Source: Phytophthora sp. 'mugwort'
Taxonomy: Eukaryota > Oomycota > Peronosporomycetes > Peronosporales > Peronosporaceae
Length of the DNA: 64,000 nt
Reading direction: 5' to 3'
Assembly (NCBI GenBank): GCA_033558025.1
Contig: JAUCEF010000001.1
Coordinates: 2,046,001 to 2,110,000, forward strand
This document shows positions 11,976 to 22,737 of the stretch, piece after piece (the first letter of the stretch is position 1; every line of letters begins with the position of its first letter). Both the position numbers and the translations under genes were made by a program. The notes beneath the pieces are model-generated. The model saw only the letters and a program-made list of their open reading frames with translations, did no database searches and was not told the DNA's origin.

Positions 11976-12549
11976 AACTTCTCCTGCTCAGGCAATCAGA
12001 GACACGTAGGAGTTGCTGAACTACTCCACACACTAGAGCGTTCTATACCTACCGGTGCCATGCAATAAGCGCCTGAGGGGTGACGGAAGAGCTGCCGGCC
12101 GGAAGCCACCGCGCAGCGGGGATGAAGTTGGTGGGAAACTTGCCTTTTAAAAGCGACTGTTCAAATACCATCTCGTTTCTACCCAGCAATCGTTTTTTTG
12201 GGGGAATGAATCCGATGCATTCAACTACGTGCATCCATATACTCGAGGGAGTGGATGAAATATAAGCTTTGCGCAAATGAATTGTGTGGTGTAGTGAACG
12301 CCAGATGAAGTGGTTCACACATCGCACTTAATTAAGCAACCACGATACTGCTCGCTGAGTACGAAGTCAGCTAACAACCCGGCTACTCGACTGGATGAAC
12401 TGAGCCGGCCGTTGAGTTCGGGTGATTACATTGGGATCTTTGCAAGGGTCGGTCGAGATCCGAGCAAACTTCATTTTACTTGGTATTTGTATAAGAACAT
12501 AGTTAACAATAAGAGGAGCCCCTTGGGGGCTCCCGGGAGATAAAATGAT

Positions 12550-13020
12550 AACAGAGTAACTCTTTCCAAGTCCAAGGCAACTGTACACTGTCCGGTAAGT
12601 CCCTGCACGGGCCGGATTACGGTTACCATCGACACCCGTGAGGCATAGCTTGTAGGGTGTTGAGTGGTAGCGCCAAGAGAACTAGGTCGGCCCGGAGAAG
12701 GGCGCGTCTCGCCAAGCGCGAAGGAAGAAGTCCTGCCGAACTCGGCGGGCCGGTACTCCGTACAAACCGGGTACCGTAAGACTTCTAGCCGAGAAGCCTT
12801 TGGTCTCGGCGGCCCGTCAAAGCGCTAACGCACCGTTGTCCGCTCTTTAGCGGAGGGTACGGGATATCTAAGCCACAGGCAGTCAGCTCAGCTGACCTCT
12901 GTGTATTGACTGGCTTGGGGCACTTGGTCTCGGTGGAAGCGAGACACGACTGTCCCAGAAGGGCCCAACCGCTAGTGGCAACCCAGCACAGGCTAACAAG
13001 GGCCGACTAGCTCGGCTATT
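12550..13020. repeat. GC-rich structured block, possible solo LTR
   Basis: This is about 470 bp of GC-rich sequence without coding potential, with several self-complementary pieces (for example ccgagaagc/tctcggcggcc near 12790-12815 and an inverted ggagcccctt/gggggctcc just before it at about 12513-12534). It lies between the hAT relic and the resumed Copia frame. A solo LTR or the end of a Gypsy-type element is possible, but I cannot show paired termini. Confidence 0.3.
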
Positions 13021-13059
13021 GTTGTGATTCTTGCCTAAGTAACCACATCTGACGATTTT

Positions 13060-16010
13060 GTGTGTGCTACAATACCACCCGCAAGCGGGTGTGTTGGTTA
13101 GAGAAGGACGGCACGAAGCTATCTCTGACTAAGACTCGTGGTCGGTATCGACTTCAAACGAGACCTGCTGAAGATGGAGAAATGAGTGCTGTTTCGCGGA
13201 CTTTGGTACATGCGCTTCGCACATCTGACTATCCAGCTCTGCGGCAAATGGCAGTGAAATAGACTGTGATTCGTCCGGAGGGATTGTATAGAGACGCAGA
13301 CTGTTCCAGCGGTGGACTTGACGGAAAGTGATGGACGTGCACGGCCTCGAAGCTAAAGAGAACGTTGTACAAGCAGACTCTGACTTGGCGGGATACAGAG
13401 TCATTTCCGAAGTTGATGTCCGGCATGTGTAGCACCAGCGACTTAGCGTAAGATGGCTATTCTTTTTCATGCTTTCAACTCGTGAAGAACGAGACTTCTC
13501 GCTGGGGTTGAGGCTTCCTCATGAAAGCTAAGGAAGAATCCAGACAAGTAGTGGTTGCTTATCTATTGGCACAAGGGAAACAGATTGAGGTATTCGCTAC
13601 AGACCAAGGCAGGGAGTTGATCAACAAGAAGCTGAAGTGATTCCTCATGGGAAAGGGATCGAGTTTCTGTGGACGAATGCCTGCAGCCCCGAGGAGAATG
13701 GCCTTGTGAAAAAAAATGAATGGCGTTGTGGAGGCACGCATTCGCAATTAGCTCACAACCGCAAACATGTCATGGCTTTTGTGGGTGAGGCGTCTGAACG
13801 TGAGCTCGTCTCGAGGCCTTGGTGCGATATCCCGTACTCACGGATGTTTGGCGAGCGGCCGAACGTCGAGGTGCTGAAGATTTGGGGCTGTATCCTGCAC
13901 GTGCTTACACCCAACGTGCTGCGGATGAGCAAGTTGGAGAAACCTGGAAAGGTAGGCTTGCTTGTGGGTTTGCCAAGTTTTCGAAGAGTATTCGAGTGTT
14001 GAATCTGAGAAGTGGTAAAGTTGAAGAGAAGCGCTCGGTTGAGTTTGACGAAGTTTGGACTATTGAGCGTTCTTACGTCGAGTGCCTGCTGGCGAAAACA
14101 TATCACAAAGGTCGCTTGCATCTTCCTGACATTTCCCGCTAGTACGGATGCCGGTTCGGGCAGCAGTGACGCACGGAGAGCTGACCGCAGTGACACATGC
14201 CGAGTTGAGTGATCCTCCTACGAAGCTTCGAACGTTTTTCGTCTATGGCTAGTGGTTTTGGGGCGGGTGTTGTGGTGGAGCCGGCTAGGTCAGCATGGGT
14301 TGTCCCGTCGCTGAGCCGAAGAGTGAGCCTTTAGTGAGAGCGACTTCGGTTGCTACCCCGCTGTCACCTATGGATGCACAACAGCAAGCGGGTGACACCT
14401 CGGTAAGTGAAGACCATGATTGCGATGGTAGCAACTCGGAGAGCGCTGGCGGTGTACTTAGCCGCCGTCGTTCAGTTGCTTTAATGGAGTTTCCGACTGT
14501 TACTGATGGCCAAGATAAAGACGATGATACTGTTGCAAAGAGTGGAGGTGTTGTTGCTTCTGGTGAACCAGTGGAGAGAAGTGGGAGCTCGATGGGAGAA
14601 AGACTTTCATCGTCAAGTAGTGACGAGGATGACGATGAGGAACGCGGTGCAGGAGCATCCTTTCGGCGTTCAACACGCATCCGCAGACCAAATGTTCACT
14701 TGTTCGACTACGCAATCGATTTGCCTGAGCGTCCGGCGATGCGTGCTGTGATGCAGCCGACCTCTGTGAAGGAGGCATTGGAGGCTCCTGCCTCTGAACA
14801 GTAAATGAGACTCTCATTAAAGAGTACGGTGAACTAGTGCGCAAAAACACGTGGAAGTAAGTGGAGAAACGCGCGGGCGCAAGGTATTAACGAGTAGATG
14901 GGTCTTTGTGCCCAAGCGAAACGCTTTAGGACACGTGGATCGATATCCAGCCCGCATCACAATTAGATACTGTCAACAGAGGTACGGCGTTGACGTTGGG
15001 AGAATTACGCGCAAGTCGTGTGTATGGAAGCAGTGCGACTTATTTTGCTGCTGGCACTGCACTACGGGCTCCTCCGCAGGCACGTTGATTTTGTGACTTT
15101 TATTTCTCAACGGTCCGATTGACGTTGAGATCTACACGAGGCAGCGAGAATTTTTAAGGCGGAACAGGGCGAGTCTGTCGACTTCTGCGAAGCCTGTACG
15201 GCCTCAAGCATGCCCCACGCATATGGTATACGACGCTCTACAAGTATTTAAAACAGTGTGGATTAGATAGGTCGAAGATGGATGGATGAAACTACTTTCG
15301 TTATTCCTATCTTTCTGACTCGTATGTTGACGACATAGTAATTTCCGCGACTGTGAAGAATATCAAGTTGGTGCTGACTAACCTCGCGACGAATTTCAAG
15401 GTCAAGGATCTTGGTGACGCGAGGCACTATCTTTCGAAGAGATTAAGTATGTGCCAGGCCAATCACTATTAGTTTCTCAACAACACATCGGACGGATTCT
15501 TGAGCGATTCAAGATAACCGATTGCAAGATCATGCCGACATCCGCAGGTGAAGGACAACTTTCCATGACCCACATAGAGAGACTGTGTTTGTTAACATTG
15601 ATCCGGATGTGGACTACCAGTGCATTGTTGGTTCCTTGTAGTATCTGGTGATCTGCTCTCGACCAAATATAACTAGCACAATGCGGACGTTTGGCATGTT
15701 CCTCACTTGCTACACCAAGGAGCACTTTGTATGGGACAAGCGTGTTTTCCGGCACCTGCGGGATATGCGGGAGTATGGCTTCGTGTTGAACAAGTCGGAG
15801 TCGCCGGGATTACAAATTGATTGCCCAAGCTGATCCAGAACTTGGAAATGAGAAAGGTGATCGTCGTTCCATAACCGGCTACATGTTGCAATTGAATGGG
15901 TGCACCTTTTGCTATAAGAGCAAGAAGAGCCGAGCATGACCGAGCTTGACCGACGACACGTGCAGTGCGGAGTTCGTGGCTGCTAGCAAGTATTCGAACA
16001 TGACTATGTT
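13060..16010 (+). pseudogene. Copia pol relic (integrase, reverse transcriptase, RNase H)
   Basis: This part would have encoded integrase, reverse transcriptase and RNase H. Pre-integrase (LEKDGTKLSLTKTRGRYRLQ), the integrase C-terminal region (PYSRMFGERPNVEVLKIWGC), an acidic/Ser-rich linker at 14290-14690, RT start (RWVFVPKRNALGHVDRYPAR), the RT active-site YVDDIVIS and the following KVKDLGDARHYL are all recognisable, in several frames. RNase H stops near ASKYSNM, so the 3' end is truncated. Confidence 0.8.
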
Positions 16011-16450
16011 AACTCATATCTATGTAAGGAGCTAAGACTCAAACGCTCGCTCTCATGCTGCTTTGCTTCACCTCGATATCGTAGCCCACGCGGACGAGGG
16101 CGCTGCTCCTGGCGAATATCCCCTTCCTCAAGCAGAGGCAACGCGATCAATTGCCTACGACGGCGCCGATGCTCCGCATTCGTCGACTTCATCTGAACGC
16201 GAGGGAGAGAAGACATATTAAGCCACCCCGAGGTACACGCACTCTAGAGTGAAACAGCATCGAAAATATGGGGGGATGGCTTCGATCCGGTAAATTTTCG
16301 ATCCTGCATAGTAATAGATAAACCAACCACCCTCAACCGCACCTTGAACGAATTTTCAACTATGGCGGTCTGGGGGTTCAACCCCCAGAACGTTACACCC
16401 CTCTGACTCAGATGTCCGAATTGTCCGAACATATCACAGATGTCAAATAT

Positions 16451-16486
16451 TCTCTCACTCTCTCTCTCTATATATATATATATATA
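16451..16486. repeat. (TC)n(TA)n compound microsatellite
   Basis: A run of TC dinucleotides passes directly into a run of TA dinucleotides. This is a simple-sequence repeat in non-coding DNA. Confidence 0.9.
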
Positions 16487-16686
16487 CATGATTTTGTAGA
16501 GTCGCCTTGTTTTTATAATTTTGGCGCAGTGCCATTTCCGTTCATTTGTGTATTCTTATCGCCGAATTACCGCTTCTTAGAGATGTCTCATTCGGCGGCA
16601 GGTTAACTGGGGTAACTTTACTTTGTTAAAACAAGTATTTGACGGAAGGAATAAAACGTTATACATATTAAATTTGCCTCACATAC

Positions 16687-17060
16687 GTGCCGCGACCAAG
16701 CAAATACCAAACAGCAGAGACCAGAAGCAGAAGCAGCGCCACCAGCAAGACGAGCGCCACCAGCAAGACGAGCGCCACCACTGACAGCAAAAGCAGCGTC
16801 ACCACCGCCAGCAGGACCACTGACAGCAAAAGCAGCACCACCACTATTAACAGGAAGAAACACCACCAGCAGGAGGAGCGCCGCCAGCAAGAAGAGCGTC
16901 ACCACCACCAGCAAGAGGAGCGCCAGCCACCACTACCAGCAAAAAAAACAGGGCCACCACCGCCAGCAGGAGGGGTGCCACAAGCAGTATAAGCACCGCT
17001 AGCAAGAGGTGCGTCACCATTACCAGCAAGAGGAGCGCCATTATTATCAGCAAAAGCAGG
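16687..17060. repeat. degenerate ~15-bp tandem repeat (gcgccaccagcaaga-like)
   Basis: The unit is a variation on GCGCCACCAGCAAGA, repeated imperfectly for about 370 bp. Both strands stay open for about 100 codons because the repeat lacks stops, giving Thr/Ser/Gln-rich or Gly/Ala-rich translations. I regard these as by-products of the repeat rather than genes. A similar but weaker accagcaac-type repeat lies at about 33240-33480. Confidence 0.7.
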
Positions 17061-17194
17061 CCACCAACCCGAGTGATAGCAATAACACATTTTGGTGTTA
17101 TTATTATCACTCCTGGTAGCTGCTGTAGGGGCTGGTGATGGCAGGAGCTTAAAAGCGGAAGCTTTGGGAGAGCTGACGGTCAGCAACAACTACT

Positions 17195-17960
17195 TTGAGG
17201 AAAATTACAAGGCTTCTGACGAGGCATTCCACCGCGCGTTTTGAATGTCTCGCCCGTGTTTCGCAGTTCTGGCCACCTACATTAGACGACGCTGGACTAC
17301 TACGGGCGTGCCCTGAGAACAACAGGACTAAGTATTCATTAGATGGCATTTACGTTGCACTATCTCGGCTCGCGTGCTAACGTTGCCGGTCAATTGAAAG
17401 GAGACTACCAACTGCGTCACGTGGTTATTTATCAGTATGCCATGTACTTCACGATAACCGCAAACGTTTTGTTCACTTCCAGGTCACTGAAGCCGGTTGG
17501 GATGAGGTGGTAAGACGCTTCAAGGATATTGCCAGTTTAATCGCGTGGTTGCCGCGGTTGATGGTACTCTCATTAAGCGATCGCGTCCAGCAAACGTTTG
17601 GGGTTGGTACTGTAGAAGTTTTCGTACAGCCTACAACATCCAAGCTATTGTGGACAGCAACAAGTTATTCATGTAGTTCACGATCAGATCTGGCAGCAGA
17701 ATTGACTGCACGCTCTGATCTGAAAGCTGGATATTGGCGCCAATGTCAAGAGCGTGATCCCCTACAACCATCACTTTTTTTCTAGGCGATGGTGGGTACA
17801 TGTTTCGTGAGTACTTGCTGGCACTATTCGAGCATGGTGCTCGAACTTCTCCTGGCATCAACAGATACAACCTGACTCATTCACGAACGAACAATGGGGA
17901 TTCGGGTGATGTTCGCATTTGGAACTTAAAGGCAGATTTCATTTTCTTCGCCGTGAACTA
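17195..17960 (+). pseudogene. PIF/Harbinger-type transposase relic
   Basis: This is a DDE-superfamily nuclease relic broken by several frameshifts. Recognisable pieces on the plus strand: VDGTLIKR near 17555-17580, followed by WYCRSFRTAYNIQAIVDSN (about 17605-17665), then WILAPMSRA, a LGDGGYMFREYLLALFEH block (about 17785-17835) and a TSPGINRYNLTHSRTNN segment. The order and spacing (DGT ... AIVD ... GDGGY) match the Harbinger/DDE_4 catalytic core. A Myb/SANT-like ORF on the opposite strand at 18.3-18.95 kb may be its partner protein. Confidence 0.75.
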
Positions 17961-18296
17961 GAAGCCACAGTGAACAAATGACGGTACGGTCATTGGAGCA
18001 TGCGTCGTCCGCTTCATAATTGCTGCATTCTTCAAGGTAGCAACGCATTGGACCACTAAACGAAATTTTTATTTTGGACGAAGAAATGATCACTTCCGAA
18101 GATGAGATGCTATTGCACGAAAGCGAGGATGTTCAGGCGATCAAAGTGCATTTAAGTACAAATGAATTGTGTTTAGGCAAGACCGAAAGGAACTTTATTT
18201 GCAACAAATATGCGCTCGTTAAATAGAACTTATTGACTTGAGTTTCAAAGATGTTATTATAGCTCACCAACTGCATCTGATAGAGCATCTACTTCC

Positions 18297-18955
18297 TCAT
18301 TCACGGATGGTAGGTCCGATCGGAGCGCAGCTATCTGGCCTTGCAATACTGGGGACACTGTATAGCGGCGTTTTCACGACACCCCAGCATTCCGATTCGC
18401 TTTTCGATAGAATCGGAAATTCGAGCGACAGTTGTTGCCGTAGAATCTTGCTCGAATCACTAGTCTTTCCGGGATTTTTGCCTGGAGGGGGAACAGATGA
18501 GTGCGTGTCCAGGGATTTTTCACTTAAGGCCCCACCCGCAGCTTTAGGCGTTTCAACGTGGAATCCTTCCACGCTAAGGCCACGCAAACTAGGAAATGGA
18601 GCCATGCCGTCAACAAGTAGATCCCGATACACCGGATATTTTGGGCTCTTGCGATTACCAATTGCTGTAAAAATTTCTTGCGTAAGTCTAAAAAAAATGA
18701 AAAAACGTTGATATTTCGTTTACACTAAAATTAACATGGCTAGACCAAGAATAGCGCATACCTTGTTCTGCTTGACGAGTGCCTTTAGACGATCACGACA
18801 TTTTGCTGCGCCCCGAATAGGAAATGCAGCCGAAACTAGCTCTCAGTTGTCGTCCTCGCTTTTTTGTTTCTATTCGATGAGCAAATGCATGCATACTACG
18901 TACCTCACCGAGTAGCAAATTTTTCTAGGATTGCTTCGTCATTGAACCTTACTTG
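18297..18955 (-). pseudogene. possible Myb/SANT-like DNA-binding gene of the Harbinger element
   Basis: A minus-strand segment at about 18770-18850 reads ELVSAAFPIRGAAKCRDRLKALVKQNK-like, matching the second half of a trihelix/Myb-SANT domain (FP.R....CRDR). A GT donor follows. The open frame 18297-18632 downstream is Ser/Pro-rich and would be a later exon. In Harbinger elements a Myb-like protein accompanies the transposase, and the close, tail-to-tail position fits. The exon structure is uncertain. Confidence 0.35.
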
Positions 18956-19394
18956 AGTAGCCTGATCGTCTACAGGAACACAGATATAACGTTAGAAATG
19001 AATACTTCCTACGGATGGAGACGACTGTCCGAGGAAAACTTGTTTTCTTGCAAGGATTGCAAAATTGATAGGACAAGGGTGTATGGGGGCCTTGATAGCT
19101 CTACATTCCACAACAAAAACGACTACTGCTTTCTCTTGATGCCTAGGTTGTCGGAATCTGATTGACAGAACGATAGAAGTGCGGAGTGCTATTGGCTGTC
19201 GTTTTTCAATCGTTGGAAACACACAACAAATGACGAAGTTTCATTGGACGCTTGTCTACATTTAGGGAAAATCTGGCTGCTCCAACATCCGAAGTGGTGG
19301 TGCACACCCATTTCCAAATCGTTCTCATTCTACCCACCCAGCACAGCAAAATACTTACTCCGGCCACATCCCCCTTCCACACGTCTACATCTGC

Positions 19395-20662
19395 CCCTTC
19401 GAATACCCCCACGTTGTGCAAGCCTAACCCGGCCGATCGCGAGCGTGAAGATATCATCCTAAAGATGAGTACAGGTGGTGAGCTTGGCGATGCAGACGAG
19501 GTTGCCGCTCGCTTTGAAGTGTGCTCAAGCACTATCCTGAGGGTGTGGGAGCGCTTTTGCGCGTCTAGAGACACAGGGGGTGTTGCCGGCGGGCGCAACA
19601 GAATCGCAACAAGGCGTGGCCGAATAGATAACCGACAGGTCGGCCGTTTTGGCGCGTGTAGCGTCAATTTTTGCCCGACGGCGTGGCAACCAACGCTGGC
19701 TCGCAGAGGTGCTTGGCGTTCCACGCTCGGCTGTGCAAACCGCCATTGTAGCGGGTATGTTACGGCGCAACTCCATCCGCATCCGTCTGCTACTCACGGA
19801 CACCAAGAAGACGGAACGACTGCGTTTCGCTTTGAAGCACGCCAGCTATTGCGCCGGAGGACGCCACTTCTTATCCATGTACAATGTGGTGCACGTGGAT
19901 GACAAGTGGTTCAACGAAGACAAGGACCGCAGGTCTGCGTATGGACAGCCTGGTGAAGCTCTGCAGCAACGAAAGAGCAAGCGCTTTTTCATCGGGAAAA
20001 CCATGTTCCTAGCCGCCGTTTTGCGCCCAAGGAAATTGATCACTTTTATTCACTCTTGCATTTAATAACCTTTAACCTTTATTTTGACTAAGATTCGATG
20101 CAAATGAACAGGCTACTTTTGACGGCAAAATTGGGATATGAGACTTTATCAGGAAGAAGGTCTTCGGAAGAGCGTCAACCGTGGTAAAGGAACCCTTGAA
20201 ACGAAGAATCGGGACTCCGTGAACAGGGAAGTGTACAAGCACTATCTCCTAGAGAGCACGTCATACCTGCGATCAAGTAAGATGACCGCGCGACCACCGC
20301 AACGAACCATCTTCATCCATGAAGACAACGCCAAACCGCACGTCACTGTCGATGATCCTGACGTCGTGGCAGCTTGTACCGCAAACGGATGGATTATCCG
20401 ATTGATGTTCCAGCCACCCAATCCACCCGACTGCAATGTTGTGGACCTCAGCTAATTTCGCGTCAATCCTGCGCTGCAATACCAGGAGGACTGCATGAAC
20501 ATTGATCAAAACTGACTGGTGCAGTTAAATGCTCGTTTAGTGCTGTAGCTACAGAGAAGCTGGACGACATTTTGCTGATCCGTCAGAAGGTGACTGGATG
20601 CATTATGCGTGCGGGTGGATCAAACGCCGACAAGCTTCCGCATATGGGTAAAGTCAAGCTGT
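19395..20662 (+). pseudogene. DD39D mariner-like transposase relic, copy 1
   Basis: This is a Tc1/mariner-superfamily transposase with frameshifts. An N-terminal helix-turn-helix part (DEVAARFEVCSSTILRVWERF) is followed by catalytic pieces: first Asp in VVHVDDKWFNED (about 19891-19920), second Asp in EDNAKPHVTVDDPD (20321-20360) and third Asp in PPDCNVVDLS. There are 39 residues between the second Asp and the last, as in plant-type DD39D mariner-like elements. Two more copies lie in the window (49444-50650 minus, and 63430 to the end, plus). Confidence 0.78.
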
Positions 20663-22737
20663 AAAAGCTGGGCCAGCTTCCAGAACGACTGTCATGCCCA
20701 CTTGAGGTGTTTTTTGCTTGCCCAGTATATACTGATAGAGGCTTGGGTGTAGTGCAGCTTTAATAACCTTCTGATGTTATTACCATTATGTCTTAGTGCC
20801 CTGTTGCCTATCTCGAGATGCGACAGCGTGCACAAGAGCCTTCGGATAGTCGTTTCCATCCGGAGGAAGTTGCCTTGTTGGTGGTAAGAAATATCACCTC
20901 CTTCTTCCGCAGTCCAGTTGAGACTTCTTACCGGGGTTTGGTTATAACCTTGGGCTTGAACATGAGCAGGTGGATGGGGCGATTCGCTGCACAATGTGTC
21001 CGTCTTGGCGCCATCTGACGCAGTTGGCATTCGTGCTACAAGGGCGGATAAACTGGTAGCTGGCGTTGGGTCACCTAACAAAGCATGAAGCTTCTCAGGT
21101 TACCTGAGGAGCTTCGTGCTTTGGTTCGTTATCCAGCCGACATCGAACGCAGTAGAGCGCCTCTTGAGCAAGGCGCGTCATGTTCTCTCGCCGTGTCGTC
21201 ACGGCTTCCTCATTCGGCTTAAAATTGTGCTTTTCCTGAAGTTCAACCGCCGATTTTGGCGGGCTGTCAATTGTTGCTAAGGTGGGTAATGCAATACAAG
21301 TTGCCATCTATTCTTCGAATTGTAGGCATATACTGAATAATTTATTGGTACCGCTTTGCGATCTCCATATAATAATTCATTGTTTCTGCGACTTGATATA
21401 GCATTGCCGAGGCATTTTGGGAGGGCCTGCTCAGGTATGCCCTTCATCGCTCTCTCCAGAGGCCAAACCAGTGCTTTGCGAGTGATGACAACCAGTGCTT
21501 CTAAAGCAACAACAACAATCGAATTTGGCAGGACTTAATTTGCCGAAGTTGTCCAAGCCGTCGCTCACGGCAGCTGAGACAAAAGCACAGAGCTACGGTT
21601 GCTCGAGATAGTTATCCAGTTACACTTACCCCGGAATCAAACATCCTTAGCATAAACCACGTCTTCTTAGTGCTAAAGCGGAGCTCATATCCTTACACAT
21701 TAGTATTTTCGTCCACCATTAATGTACCTATGTATTTGGTACATGGTACAGTTTGTTTGGTACAAATACAGGAAGCCGTTTACATGTACTTATGAATGGA
21801 ATGCGGCTCGCATTTCGACTCGTATTCACTCCGTTCTCCAGCGTGGACTTCAACGTAAAGGGAGCTCCGTCGTCCCGATGGCTGCAAAAATCTGGGTCAG
21901 GTAAGCAGAAGCCGGCTGCCGTTCAGGTTACTATGGAGGAAGCGTTTGCGAAAAACCAGCTTTTGGTTGAATGAACACAGCCGGACCCATAATGCTACGC
22001 CATTGGAAAATGGGATGTGAAGCGCGCCAGCACGGCCTGTCCTGCAGTTGTCGTGATTTTCCAGATAGCGCGTGCGCATTGATCGAAGAGATGTCAACGC
22101 GTATATATCTTACCGATTCCAGAGCTTCTGTGACCGCTACAATTGATATTGATTGGCGACTTGTCAAAGAGATTCCTGAGCATAAAGTTGGAAGATTTGT
22201 TAAACCCAGCAGTGCTCTTTGCAAATATGCAGTATATATATATACTGTACGAATCCTCTGATCGATCTCACTCCGTCCAAGATGTGAGCCTCACTTCATC
22301 GAAACCTCAGCAAGTCAAAATATCCATCAGCCGCATCGCGTCCTCATGTCGAGTTGATTATTACAGTATAAACACTAAGGTAGCCCCATCGACACGGAAG
22401 CGACACGTTCCTTTAACGTCCATTTTCCTAAACGAAGCATCGATCGAGCGTCAATACTATACGTCGTCGGTCGTAGCAACAACTCACGTCACGGAGGGAT
22501 AAATTCTAGTCTGTCGACTGTACGAAGGCCGACCACAACCCCACAAGATTACGTGTCCCGACGATCCGCCCCCGGCGCGCTGTGATTCGCCCGTTTTATC
22601 CAATCCGAACGCTCGGCAGCGACTGTCCCCTGTTTCTTTATCGCCACTAAGAACAATTCTCAGGTGGCACTTCACTCAGTGTCCAGGTTGCCGTCAAGCT
22701 TCACTCATTCAATTCCCGTTTCTAAACCTCGGTAGAA
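20663..22737. other. intergenic, nothing recognised
   Basis: Short minus-strand frames at 20692-21081 and 21095-21307 have no family I recognise and may be transposon gag debris. The remainder to the sphingomyelinase gene shows no coding or repeat structure, apart from an AT-rich part around 21640-21800. Confidence 0.5.
22704..22717 (+). promoter_or_regulatory. putative oomycete initiator (Inr) of the sphingomyelinase gene
   Basis: CTCATTCAATTCCC closely resembles the oomycete Inr pattern TCATTYYNCAWTTT-like and lies 21-34 bp before the ATG at 22738. Close Inr spacing is common in oomycete genes. It was recognised by eye only. Confidence 0.45.

Larger units (their letters stand above)
9735..13035. 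mobile_element. insertion nested in Copia relic (hAT plus unidentified GC-rich block)
   Basis: The Copia frame is lost just after LSSHQLEG at about 9733 and resumes in the next expected segment at about 13040, so the intervening DNA is an insertion. Near the left end (9755-9805) are repeated 'atgcattggatgcat'-like motifs, typical of subterminal repeats of DNA transposons. The insert contains the hAT transposase remnant (9928-11975) and a structured GC-rich block (12550-13020). Exact ends and target duplication were not identified. Confidence 0.65.
8107..16020 (+). mobile_element. decayed Ty1/Copia retrotransposon, interrupted by a nested insertion
   Basis: Coding remnants appear in Copia order on the plus strand. 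A Thr-rich gag start lies at 8107, gag core at 8510-8760 and a CCHC knuckle at about 9275-9315. The protease end, with VVHTP and LSSHQLEG, lies at about 9676-9733. The pre-integrase part resumes at about 13040 (LEKDGTKLSLTKTRGRY). Integrase (TNACSPEENGLV, then PYSRMFGERPNVEVLK) covers 13560-14140. RT begins at 14740 and includes YVDDIVIS at about 15325-15348. A truncated RNase H ends near 16010. Many frameshifts and stops interrupt it. No LTR pair was identified. The coding sequence is split by about 3.3 kb (9735-13035) of foreign DNA containing a hAT transposon. Confidence 0.82.
16021..17194. other. non-coding stretch with simple-sequence repeats
   Basis: No gene is recognised. It contains a (TC)n(TA)n microsatellite (16451-16486) and a degenerate CCAGCA-type minisatellite (16687-17060). 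The sequence after 17100 leads into the Harbinger relic. Confidence 0.55.

Noticed and set aside
16618..17110. Long open frames with Gly/Ala- or Thr/Ser-rich translations on both strands
   Set aside because: They follow from a degenerate ~15-bp repeat without stops; both strands are open at once and no start or domain is convincing.
19206..19724. 172-codon minus-strand frame
   Set aside because: It is antisense to the mariner-like N-terminal region and has no domain.
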